Shown one piece after another: positions 10,831 through 20,790 of a DNA stretch of 64,000 bases. The translations under genes were made by a program, and so were the position numbers. Below the pieces are notes generated by a model, which was given only the letters and a program-made list of their open reading frames with translations, was not told the origin of the DNA and did no database searches. Every line of letters begins with the position of its first letter. The first letter of the stretch is position 1. This DNA is from Sympetrum striolatum (taxonomy: Eukaryota; Arthropoda; Insecta; Odonata; Libellulidae): contig OX388350.1 of assembly GCA_947579665.1 (NCBI GenBank), positions 34,629,393-34,693,392 of the forward strand, in the 5' to 3' direction.

Positions 10831-13240
10831 AATATGTATAAATCACTTGAGTTACTCCAATTACATGATTTTTTGAATTATATTCTAGCTACAGAGAACT
10901 ATTGCAAAAACAAACATGACGCACAAGTTTAAAAAACAAGATGGGAACAAAGAGATAATAACTATGATGTACCTTCTTCAACCAACACGGTAGTAACAAA
11001 TAAAATTTTGTGGTCCCAAAAATGTTCAACAGTCTGTCTGACAGCATGTATGGCTTCAATTCCTTGTCTGAGCTTAAAGGAAATAAGAAAAAATATATGT
11101 TCAACTAATCTGGCCATACCTCTCGCTCTGTTTTCTATCTATCTTGCGCTTACTTCATTCACTAATGTCCTTAAAAATAAGCAAAACTACGGCTAGTGAA
11201 ACAAGCATGGAGTGCATCCATTTCTATATTCTGCGGATCGGCTGTGACGGAATTAGAACGTCCTGAATGTCGTTCCCTAATTACGGTGGGACTTCAGGTA
11301 TATGCATAGTCGGTGTTAGAATAGGCGACTGATCACTTCTGTCTCATTACTCGAGGTGATACTATGGGGTGATCCGACTCTATTATGCACAGAAATGAAA
11401 TGCTCAGCTATGCGAGCCGACTTACATCGCTCGCATTCAAAAGGGCTACATAGTTAAAGCAGTAGAATGCGAAAGTGGGCTAGAATTTATATACTATTGC
11501 AGTGGAGGCAAAACTATTGCACGCGTATTCAAAGTGGTACACGAGAGAATTTTTTTTGGTATTCAGAACTCTCACATTACTATCTTTATATGTATTCTTC
11601 ACTTAAAAAAACTCGCACTGAATAAATTCGGATTATTTTCATCAGTAGTGATAATTAACGATTGTTTAAGCTAATTACAAGACCTGGTTCCTATCTTTGA
11701 TATTGTAAACTATATATCATCATCTTCGTGTATGGTTTCGCACTACATTGGCACGCATCTCCTTTACATTCATAAAATATGGCACGCTTGCCTCAAAAGG
11801 TTCGCCAACCCTGTGCTATTCTATAGAATAATGCAAACGAATTTTGCATCATTAAGAGCCAATACTGTGATTGAAATTCAAGTGAGGTTTAGCAGTGATC
11901 ATCACTTTAAATCTAAGAAAATTTAGGGTCAACATTGGTAATTTCGTGGCATTGGTAAGTTTGTCATAAAGTTTCGAGTATCTGTTATGAAATATACAGT
12001 AAAGTAAAATAAATAGTTTTCTATGTAGGGAAAGGAATGCACGAGCCTTCTCTATAGCAAAATTGCTTCCAATGCAACCAATGAGAATTCCCTAACGGAT
12101 GTTCGAAAATATCAGGATATTACCAATATCATACAATTACCATTGTTTACTCTATGATAGTCGACACTTACCACTTCATTCGTAATTAATGTGATTATTA
12201 AAATAAGTACTAATAAGTACCATAAAGAGGCCTATTATTATGTCTAGTAAATCAACTTGTCAGCTAATTTGAACATTAAGAACAACTGTAATTTAGCAGC
12301 ATGGAGAGTATCATAATTTAACAGTTTTAGGATTTGAAGCAAACTCGTTTAATCTTGATTTAATCAATTAAGTGTTTAAATCAATTGATCATCATTTTAA
12401 ACATCAGTGAAGGTTTGACTATCGATTAAAATACGGTTTGTTTGAGTTAAACTGAAATTTGCAGTCCAATTACGCTTTTAGTATATATGCCGGGCCAAAG
12501 AAAGAACTTAATATGATGAACTTTTCCACTTTGTTTTAAGGAAAGGGTTAATCAATAATAATGGATTACCAAATGAGAATTTTGGTATTAGTTAGTTATA
12601 ATTCAATGTCGTAGATTAGATTATTGCGTTTATAGGCTAAGAGGAATTTATATACGATAATCATTGATTAATCTTCATCTCTTTTTACACACAACAGTCT
12701 ACTTTTACTTATAGTGAAGTTGCATACAAATCGCTTTCCAAATGTTATTATGCTGACATTTTTTTAAGCCCTTCAAGAGTATTTCCTGCACATCTAACAA
12801 GTTCGATGACGTAGCAAGCGCTTCCGCATTTACGTAAACATGATACCGAATTAAAACAACTCGTTTATTTTACATTCAAAGTACTCCGTTACAATGCTGG
12901 TTCTACGTAAATGAGATAGATAAAGCAAATCTTAGCGGGATATCAAAGATCCCACGTTCTGTCACACAAACAGGACCGCTCGAGCAAACGGGGACCCAAG
13001 TTTAATAAACCGAATTTCGTCGATAAAAGCGCACGAGTTGTTAGAATGGGAGAATAAACAGAAACATGGATGCATATCATAGTACATTCATATTTGAATG
13101 CAAACAACTACTCTTATGAACGGTAATACAAATAGATGGAAGATATAAATATTGATAGCAGCCCTCGTTTAAAGTAAACACTGATTAAAAAAGTCAATAT
13201 CTATCGATATTTAACAGAAGATTATTCTGCCAACTTAAGA
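10831..13240. other. AT-rich stretch with nothing recognised
   Basis: Mixed AT-rich sequence with a slightly GC-richer part at 11200-11470 and 12780-13030. ORFs are short and overlap in competing frames. A pyrimidine-rich phrase near 11120-11165 (TTTTCTATCTATCTTGCGCT) resembles one at 31458-31490, possibly part of an old repeat. Confidence 0.4.
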
Positions 13241-14050
13241 CACTGATAATATTTAACGTTTAATAATAGTTGCCTTACGTAGAAAAGACGATAATTAACA
13301 ATAATAAGGTGAAAAAAGAATTTTTTACATAAGGTTGTACCGGAAGTGAGAAAAAACTTAACTGCAAGGAGTATTTTCATTACATTTATAGTAAAACTAT
13401 CGAATATAAATATATACGATAGTTATAATTAATAAACTTCAAACCGATTTCCATCTTCTTAGTAATTTGTAATATAATGTACATTTTTAAAAAGAATTAC
13501 ACTAGGATAAATAAATAATTAATACCTCCCAAAATGTCTCACATATTACTAACCGCATTGATGCAATCACTATCCTAGCGACACTACGATATGATCATAT
13601 TAATAATAAAATAGTAATTTATTTAGGGCAAGAGTGAGTCTACAAAGACTCTTCTTACATCCATCCTCCGTCGTATAAATTTAAATAAAAAGATAGCTTG
13701 AAGAAAGTACACAGAAGACTACTTTCTGGATTTAAAAACAACCTAAGAGCCTAGGAAAAACTTCCACCGCAGGAAAAAAATCTCAAGAAGGGAGGTGGTG
13801 TAAAAACCTGCAAAACCTAGAAATAGAAAACTTAATTAAGTGATAAAGAGAGATTAAATGAAATAAAAAGACGGTCATATGAATACAATAAGATCTTAAG
13901 CGTCCGTTTATTTTGGTGCATACTTAACCAACCGCACAAGTCAAAAACACTACGGCAAAAAAATTATCGAACCTTATGGCACAAAAATGTAAAACGAGAA
14001 TGACGAGCGACGTTACTCCGCTCGCTACGGGCGAAGAATAACAGATACAA
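13240..14050. repeat. Old duplicated segment, copy A (with F1 insertion)
   Basis: Sequence blocks here recur in the same order at about 18240-18785: AAGGTTGTAC..GAAGTGA, TACACTAGGATAA.TAA, CACATAT..AACC..C, then, after an F1 insertion present only in this copy, AACCTTATGGCACAAAAAT and GCGAGAATG-type tracts. Divergence is high, so this is an old dispersed repeat or segmental duplication. No coding region is seen. Confidence 0.6.
13595..13835 (-). repeat. F1 repeat copy with (TTA)n tail
   Basis: TAATAATAAAATAGTAATTT leads into the conserved F1 tract (TTATTTAGGGCAAGAGTGAG, then the ACTCTTCTTACATCCATCC segment) and the internal block with CCTAAGAGCCTAGGAAAAA, CCGCAGGAAAA and AGGGAGGTGGTGT. The (TTA)n 3' tail is on the left, so the copy is on the minus strand. 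It interrupts copy A of the old duplication. Confidence 0.75.
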
Positions 14051-14500
14051 AAGCGTTCTCCGGCTATCTGATCAATTCGGCACGAATTCCGCTGCGAGGG
14101 ACCACTGCACGTAATCGAGTGAGACTGTTAGCTGCTAACCTGTCTTTCAATTATGTTTCGCATTCACACCGTGATGGCATTCTTCCTCGTAAAAGTTCGA
14201 AACACGCCACTGCTCTGCTCGGAAATGGGATTTAGTCTTCCAAAAGATCTACGAACAACAAAGAGTCGTTCTCCTGTTTGGGCGAGTGCTTTACTTCCTT
14301 AGGAGGAGAATCTCGAACGAACAAAACATCGTAAATTCAGTAGCTCGGACATAGGTCAGCGGAGAAGGAATTAGTTCACTGCATGTGAGAAGTTTAAAAT
14401 AAAAGGAAGAGGAACTTAAAATTAGTATTATCTTCAGATTCTTAGAAGCAACAGAGAATCAAGTAATTTTAAAAATATTAGGAAAACACCTAATATACTA
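14051..14500. other. Slightly GC-rich stretch, nothing recognised
   Basis: A GC-richer patch at about 14080-14340 without a plausible ORF, followed by AT-rich sequence. Confidence 0.4.
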
Positions 14501-14526
14501 CAATGTTCCATAGATATGGAACATTG
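14501..14526. repeat. Perfect 12-bp inverted repeat
   Basis: CAATGTTCCATA at 14501-14512 and its exact complement at 14515-14526 with a 2-nt spacer. No further element is evident around it. Confidence 0.75.
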
Positions 14527-14979
14527 CAATAAAATTACGTGAGTCATTAACATTGAAAATGCTTTGCATATTAAACGTGATTTCGAAACTTTGGAGAGAA
14601 AAAATATTTAAAATGGGAATCGATTGATCAGAAAGGAATGTAAACGAAAGCTCTTCCGGGAATATGCCGAACCTTGAGAGGCAGAATTTTTCCGTGCCTG
14701 GCAAAAATAAACCGGTGCAAAAAAATAAAAGCGTTCGATTTCGCTCTTAATGTAACTAGGCTAGTTAGTTTATGAAACTACAACGAAAGGGCGATATTTA
14801 AATAATGCAGCAGCAATGCATACTATCGTTTGTTAAGGTGAAACGTACAATGATTTCTAATGATACATCTACGGATTCAATCATAGTACAGCTCTTAAAA
14901 GTAGAAAAGGCTTCCCTTTCATTCACGTCTATAGTACGCCATACATAGCATCAATGAATCTTCCGACATTTTATGCGAT

Positions 14980-15900
14980 GAAAACATTTCCATCATTGAC
15001 AACAATATCATACTCCCTACTATGAATGGACCCCTTTATACAGAACGACACAGCGCGATGAATGTTTTTAATATAAAAACTGCATTTTTTACGTAAAATC
15101 ACCAGCACTTATCATACGATACAGGTGGATTTACACATGGTTCATCAGAATAAGCTAAATACTCCCAAGATTTAAGAAGAAGCCGGACAACGTTGCTCAC
15201 CACAAATGCAGAAGCATAAGATTACTAAACAAAGAGCGAAATAATAATAATGAAGGACTTTATTTAGGGTGACAGTGAGTATATGAGGTTTCTTATTAAA
15301 TGTAATCTTTCGTCATATAAACAAAAAAAAAGAGATAGCTTAAAAAATTACACAGAAGAAGAAAAATTTGTAGATTTAGAAAACCTAACCTAAGAGATTA
15401 GGAAAAACTTCCACCGTAGGAAAACACCCCCAATATGGGAAAAAGCTGCAAAACCCATAGATAGAAAAATGAATATAGTGATGAAATCAGATTAAATGAG
15501 ATTTAAAAGAAAAGGAGAAATATGGCAAAAGGAGCATAAATTCGCATGTAATTTAATAAAAACCATTTCATCGTCGACAACAAGATCGTACTTCCTACCA
15601 TGAACGAATCCCTTTATACAGAACGACACATATCGTAAACATTTTTTGATAAAATTACTTCGTATAACCTCTCCCACACCCACAAAACAATAATGCTAGT
15701 ATATTTGCATTAGAATCAGAATCCGCTTATTATTATACCTTAAAAATAAGTCACACTCAATAAATTCTAATGCTAGTATGTACATTCGCATATGGTTAAT
15801 CATAATCCGCTTAATATAAAACCACCTTATAGAGAAGCTAAACACCGATGCTCACCACAAGCGCAGAAACGTGAGAAGACAGGCCAGAGAGCGAGAGGTA
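14980..15900. repeat. Diverged tandem duplication with internal F1 insertion
   Basis: Blocks at 14990-15060 (CCCTTTATACAGAACGACAC and flanks) recur at 15567-15640, and the block GCTCACCACAAATGCAGAA at 15195 recurs as GCTCACCACAAGCGCAGAA at 15850. A further internal duplication (AATGCTAGTAT...AATCCGCTTA) lies at 15692-15820. The first pair is offset by about 580 bp and the second by about 655 bp. The F1 copy at 15239-15470 sits within the first unit, after its start. Confidence 0.65.
15239..15470 (-). repeat. F1 repeat copy with (TTA)n tail
   Basis: AATAATAATAATGAAGGACT followed by TTTATTTAGGGTGACAGTGA and the internal tract CCTAAGAGATTAGGAAAAA, CCACCGTAGGAAAACACCCC. This is the same family and orientation as the copies at 4.5, 13.6, 23.7 and 39.9 kb. 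It is 5' truncated with no tRNA-like head. Confidence 0.75.
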
Positions 15901-16410
15901 GCCAGATAAACACATACCCCTTCCGCACACTCCCTCCATTAACCAAATTTCGTATGAGTCACACCCTCACGAGGACACCTCTCGGCGCCAAACTTCCCTC
16001 CTGCAAAGACCAACTCCTCGCACACACAGACGCACTGTACGGAGCCGTCCGATGCATTCCGATATCGACCTCCTCGAAACTCACGGTGGGGGAAGATAGA
16101 ACCAGAAGGGTTCCATTGCACACAAAAGGCGAACCTCCAGGCCGCGTGGTGACGGGATAAACCACCCCGCTACGGGCGACCGTGCGAATGGGACCACAAT
16201 GGAGAATCGATGTGCCAAACGTCGCGAAGTGGCGGCATTATTTTTTCGTGGCCCGCCTCCGCAGCACGGCGGTACCCTTCTGGTGTAGTGGACTGCTCTT
16301 GGGACAGAGGGGCGGCGGAGGGCAGAACGACTGAGTACCGAGAGCGGCGCAAGGACGGGAGTTCAAGGTCGAAAGGGGTAAAGAGGTAACCCTTCCGGAA
16401 TTGAGTACGC
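15900..16410. other. GC-rich island, part 1
   Basis: CpG-containing sequence with short overlapping ORFs on both strands (for example plus 15792-16160, minus 16170-16451). None gives a recognisable domain and they contradict each other by strand, so I do not call a gene. Confidence 0.35.
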
Positions 16411-16600
16411 ATGTATTTATTGAAATCGTATCCAAATCCTCCCTCAAACATCCATTTGCTGAACCACTACAGCGGTGGGCTTCAAAGAAAAACGACACAC
16501 AAACACACACAACAATTCCCTTACCGGAAATATCCGATTAGCCGGGATTGGACCCGGGACCTTGTGCTAGCACACTAACCACTAAAAGGTGCGGTGTCTC
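16411..16600 (-). mobile_element. tRNA-derived SINE copy S1
   Basis: Read on the minus strand: a degenerate tRNA-like head ending in a B-box-like tract at 16545-16555 (GGGTCCAATCC), then the shared SINE middle (CTAATCGGATATTTCCGG and AGGGAATTG), then a 3' region with CACCGCTGTAG and an end at CAATAAATAC near 16411. The 3' part matches the tail type of S2 at 19.4 kb in layout. The A box is partly lost, so the 5' end is truncated or mutated. Confidence 0.7.
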
Positions 16601-17520
16601 CCCTGCTTTCTCCGAGCACCGGCGACTGAGACGAGGAATGCCGACAAAGACGGCTATTGGAGATTTTAAACCTCAAATTCCTTAACAGCCGTCCCAAATG
16701 TTCCTTCTTTACCGCGCTAACTACTCCACCAACGCGACTGGTGATGAAGAGTAGAGTGGGGACAACATGCAGAGGAATTCGCGGTCAAGGTTCTCAACCC
16801 CTGATGACGGTAAGAAGGCTATCGAGAAGTATATAGATAGAAGGTCTGCATTCAGCACCTTTTGTTGTCTTCAGAACCGGGCCTTTGGGGGGTGACTAAT
16901 AGGGAAGAGTCGTATGGTCTTTTCCTCACCTTTAGTTTCTATCCTCCTCCGTCCCGTCCCTCTCATCGTCCGCCTTGTCCCCGACGCCTTCCTGGGCCTC
17001 CGACGCCGCTCGCAGCACGAGGGGAGGAAGACTTGAGGGAAACACCGCGCCCCGATCAGACATTGTCCGCTAATTAGACGACCCTCCTCGGGGGATGTTT
17101 CTTCTCGGGGCGCACTTCACTCTCACCGAATCCGCTGAGCGGTGGTTGGGCGGCGACGCACTGTGGGGGGTAGAACGGAAAGGGTTCCGATTCTATCAGT
17201 CCTGAGGCCTCCCGCACTTATTGGTATCCCTGAAGAGTGCGCGGAGGACGAGAATTCCGGTGCGGAGACCGCTTCTCGCGTTGGGAAGACTGAGAACGGA
17301 ACGCCCAGTGCGCGCACCAGCCTCCCTCTGGCGGGAGAAACCCTAACCAAAGGCACTTTCGCCAGGCCCTCCCTTCCATCCAATCCCTTTCCACGCCAAC
17401 GAATCCTTCCCTCCCTTCTCATCCTTTCTACTTCGCCTCCCTCCCTCTATGGCACGTTCCCTTTTCAACTCCCGTATTAAGCTTTTTCGATCCCTTTTCG
17501 TGGAAAAAAGGGGACGTTTC
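16601..17520. other. GC-rich island, part 2
   Basis: The most GC-rich stretch of the window outside the jockey element (about 16860-17460), with many CpG and CCTCC-type pyrimidine tracts. ORFs on opposite strands overlap (plus 17142-17480, minus 17123-17422) and neither has a domain. A CpG island, promoter or unannotated 5' exon is possible but not supported by any specific motif. Confidence 0.35.
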
Positions 17521-17680
17521 TTTCTCTCTCTCTCTCTTCATCTCTCTCTCTCTCTTGCAATCACTATCTACGCGGCTCTATATCGCATAATAATATACAC
17601 ATACATATATATGAGATATGTATGTGTAAATATATATGTAAATATGTTTATATGCTATCACCGATGTGTATATCTTTATT
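17521..17680. repeat. Microsatellites (TC)n and TATA/TGTA-rich
   Basis: A CTCTCT run lies at 17521-17556, followed by alternating TATA and ATATGTA tracts at 17580-17680. They give rise to spurious short ORFs. Confidence 0.8.
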
Positions 17681-18239
17681 TCTAACATAATAATTACCAA
17701 TGTGCATATATTTATTGTACCGATGTCAGTAGCGTAAGTAAGAAATGCATGGGAAAAATTTTCGAACATTAATTTCATGCCCTTTCCGACCTGATAGCAT
17801 AATAAATTCTTGGGATAAGCTCAAGGTCTAATGTAGTATTACATATTGATATTTATTTGTCCAAAGTATAATTGGTTTAACTCTGAACGACTCGAATCCT
17901 TTCGAATAAGAAATGCTGTTTTTTTTAAATTATGTTTATTTTGATCGATTGCAGACATTTATTCTAAATTGAATCAGAAATGATGGTCGTACAAAATCGA
18001 GATAAATACCAAAAGAAGGGAAATTGAATGAAGATTCTTATTTTGGTCGTAGAAATCCGTATTTGAGTCGATATTGAGAGAATTCAGACAAATATGATGA
18101 AAAATAAATGTAATTTTCTTAAAGATATAATGTCATCAAGTAATTAGGTGTAACGTGGCAACGAGAAGCTCAGGAAAGAGAGAATTGGAAAGTATTTGGG
18201 AGGCCTACATCCGATGTCGGACTGAATTTGTTGATTATG

Positions 18240-18785
18240 ATAATATACATGATAATACCTGCTAAACAAGGAAAAGATGATAATGACCGATAATAAGACG
18301 AAATAAAAGTAGTTAACACAAGGTTGTACGAGAAGTGAAAAAAAAAATACAAACAATATATTTTTTCACTTCTTATCAACCATTGGGATAGGAGGCACGC
18401 TTTCTCGTGCAAAGTTATAGCAAAATTCTACCTATGTAATTTTCGAATAGTTTTAGTTTCAATTTAAATATAGATATCTTAGAAAATAACTACACTAGGA
18501 TAACTAAAAGACCTCTCCAAAGATGCCCTACATATAACCATCCGCACTAAATGCAATAATATCAATAAAATAAAAATAACAAATAAATATCGCTATATAT
18601 GCTGCCACGTAGGATTTAATAAGATATTGTAAGCGTCTGTACATTCTTAGTACGAACTTAATACACTATAATCCAGTAGCCAAGCAAACTCCGACAGTAA
18701 TAAGTGAACCTTATGGCACAAAAATCTAGAGCGAGAATGTCGAACAACTTTCCTCTATTCGATATGGGCGAAAAAACAGATATAT
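18240..18785. repeat. Old duplicated segment, copy B
   Basis: Collinear, diverged counterpart of 13240-14050, lacking its F1 insertion. Shared blocks include ACAAGGTTGTACGAGAAGTG, ACACTAGGATAACTAA and AACCTTATGGCACAAAAAT. It contains the short inverted repeat at 18321-18381. Confidence 0.6.
18321..18381. repeat. Short inverted repeat with GGTTGTAC/GAAGTGAAA ends
   Basis: AGGTTGTACGAGAAGTGAAA at 18321 is followed within 20 nt by its imperfect complement TTTTTTCACTTCTTATCAAC at 18361-18380. The same terminal sequence bounds the 1-kb foldback at 50193-51177 and occurs singly at 13332. It looks like an internally deleted member of that foldback family. Confidence 0.65.
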
Positions 18786-18789
18786 CTAT

Positions 18790-19289
18790 GTATTTATATC
18801 CTTTGTTGTATTAATCTTTTATTCAAGCATGTGTATGTATATATATATTTATCTCCTTTGGGAGAGAACATTTATTAACGCATATGTATATATCTGAGGC
18901 TAATAGTAATGATGATGTTATGGATGTTGATTTAGTTAAGTTTTGATAATTATTTTGTGTAAATGAAATTTCGAAAATACAGATGTAAACTGTGATGGTG
19001 GGATCCATGTGGTAAAATGTGTTGGAAGGGATACCGAGGGGGGTCATTTATGAACTAAGTCTTACTGTATATGTCTGTGTTTTTTGTTTATATATGTGAT
19101 TATGGTCATGCTGTATTAAAACTTTGGTATTTGTGGGACTTCTACTGTTAGGGATTTTTAAGTGTTTGTGTGCATTGTTTAGGCCATACTTGAGTACGTA
19201 GGGCTGCCAACTGACAGTAGTTAAACTGCAGTAAATATATGTAACAATAATCGATCAAATAATCTATTTATTTATCTCCATTGACGAAT
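18790..19289. other. AT-rich stretch, possible LINE 3' UTR remnant
   Basis: TA- and TG-rich sequence without a meaningful ORF. The style (long T/TG-rich strand, GGGCTGCCAACTGACAGTAG near 19200) resembles LINE 3' UTRs elsewhere in the window, but no specific match supports a family. Confidence 0.3.
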
Positions 19290-19650
19290 ATAATTATAAT
19301 AATCATCTTTATTTGAACAAGATTGAGACTAAATTCTCTTTTTTCATCCAACTCATCCTCATTAATTATGGAATAATTTATTTATTTATTTATTTTATAT
19401 ACCCCACAAAAGTCCATTTTCAGGACTTTTACAGTGGTAGGTATTAACAACAACAATCACACAAGACCATTCCCTAATCGGAAAAATCCGAATAACCGGG
19501 ATTCGAACCCGGGACAGTGGGGTTAGAAGGACACCATGCAAGCACGCTAACCACTCGGCCACCAATTAAATTAAAGAGAACAGTATGGGAAACAATTAGA
19601 AGAATTGTGAATGTGAAAAATAAGAGATGATTATTATATGAGAGAGTATT
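19290..19650 (-). repeat. F1 repeat copy split by SINE S2
   Basis: The left part (19290-19372) carries AATCATCTTTATTTGAACAA and GATTGAGACTAAATTCTC, and ends in CATCCTCATTAATTATGGAA. The right part resumes at about 19567 with AACAATTAGAAGAATTGTGA. In the 39.9-kb copy the corresponding two blocks are contiguous (CATTAATTATGAAATTAG...AAATTAGAAGAATTGTGG). SINE S2 therefore inserted into this copy. Confidence 0.75.
19373..19566 (-). mobile_element. tRNA-derived SINE copy S2, full length
   Basis: On the minus strand the tRNA-like head has a clean A box TGGCCGAGTGG (19551-19561) and B box GGTTCGAATCC (19499-19509). Next comes the shared middle TTATTCGGATTTTTCCGATT/AGGGAATGGTC, then a 3' module CCACTGTAAAAGTCC/GGACTTTTGTGGGG, and an (AAAT)n tail. 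Internal Pol III boxes with A-to-B spacing of about 50 nt are typical of tRNA SINEs. The element is nested in an F1 copy, so it is younger than that copy. Confidence 0.88.
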
Positions 19651-20540
19651 ATCTATTCATTCACGCTACATGTATATATGCAATTATCTATTTGTTTATG
19701 CATATATTTATGTATTTATTTTCGTACTCTTAGGAGTACGAGCTTAAGTAAACGTAAATACTAAATGTAAATATTAGAGAGAACCCTGGAGAAGGGGAAG
19801 AAGGGGCCGGCTGGCCTTATCTCCCTCGGGTAGAATTAAATATGTCAAGTCTTTTTGGCCCTTCAATTCTCGCCTCCCCTCTAATCATCATTACTCCTCT
19901 CTTTCAGCGTGCTTTGAAATTACGTTGTGGAAAAATTGGGAGTTTTGAGACCCCGACAGAAGTGCACGCGTGTGAGGGAATTCGATCGGTCGAGAGGGAA
20001 AGTGTGCGGTGCTCGTCGTTTTGAGATTTGCGGGGTTAATGGGCATTTAATTGGACGCTGTGTAATTTCAGGGCTGGAGGGAATTATCGATGTAAGCAGA
20101 TGTCGTTATTTACGGTCGAGTGGAGCGGATTCGATGGGTGGTCCCAATGCAATGGAGGATGGAGTAAAATACATATTTTTCCCTGTCTATGGAATAGAGG
20201 CTATCGGCTGAAGATATCGGATGCCCGAGGGATACCACATCGAAATTCCAATGCGATATTTGGAGAATTGGTTTCTTTTGAAGTTGAGGATCCACCCAAC
20301 CGTAACAATTCTTAAATTCGTTTGTACATACATACGTTCTAACTGGGCTAGCATTCAGGACACCAACACAGCTCGTATCACAACTGGTTACTTAATGAGG
20401 AAATTCAGCTGGTTTCAAATATTTAAGAATCGGCACTCATGAAGCTGAAGGTGCTAGGTCACGGAGTGGAAAATTGAAGTAGTTTATTGAAATATTCTTA
20501 ATTAGAAATTTAAAAATGGATACTGAACTGTACAAGTATT
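19651..20540. other. Mixed stretch with a GC-richer part
   Basis: AT-rich with a GC-richer section at 19790-20300. Overlapping short ORFs are present on both strands at 19842-20442 with no recognisable domain. Confidence 0.35.
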
Positions 20541-20597
20541 CAATTTCAGATGAAATAAAAACACTGTATAATATTTCCACGGAGCATATTTGATATA

Positions 20598-20636
20598 CAC
20601 GACCAGTTTCAACTAATGAATAGTCATCATCAGGTG
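20598..20636 (-). ncRNA. Hammerhead ribozyme, Penelope type, core intact
   Basis: Read on the minus strand: stem I start CAC (20636-20634), catalytic core CUGAUGA (20633-20627), one U, stem II GACUA/UAGUU with a 5-nt loop, core GAAA (20610-20607), then a minimal stem III ACUGGU ending in the cleavage triplet GUC, followed by GUG, which pairs with CAC. All conserved core bases (CUGANGA, GAAA, NUH) are present in the right order for a type-I hammerhead. Self-cleavage is predicted after the C complementary to 20601. The two-base-pair stem III is typical of Penelope-like hammerheads, which are thought to work as dimers. Activity is inferred, not shown. Confidence 0.72.
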
Positions 20637-20650
20637 AATGAAGTAGATAT

Positions 20651-20689
20651 GATTTGATGATGACAATTCATTATTTGAAACCGGTAGTG
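20651..20689 (+). ncRNA. Degenerate hammerhead-like motif
   Basis: Plus-strand partner of the minus-strand motif. UUGAUGA replaces CUGAUGA (the C at core position 3 is lost), stem II has mismatches, and GAAA is followed by a palindromic CCGG stem III and the triplet GUA. It is probably inactive. Confidence 0.5.
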
Positions 20690-20790
20690 TTCATCAAATA
20701 CACCCCCTGGAATTATTACAATATGTTTTTATTTCAACTGTTATGAAATTCCACATAGTGACGGCTAGCACCATTCAGTATATTAAACTT

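Larger units (their letters stand above)
20541..20790. mobile_element. Penelope-like foldback element
   Basis: Diverged inverted arms flank a centre at about 20640. The left arm read on the minus strand and the right arm read on the plus strand both run GAAAC-YGG-T, GTGT, TCAAATA, GGAA-TATTA and TTTTTATTTCA. The right flank AAATTCCACATAGTGACGGC matches the 9.7-kb element (ATTCCATATAGTGACGGCT). The hammerhead cores are listed separately. No reverse transcriptase remains, so this would be a non-autonomous or solo repeat pair. Confidence 0.7.
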
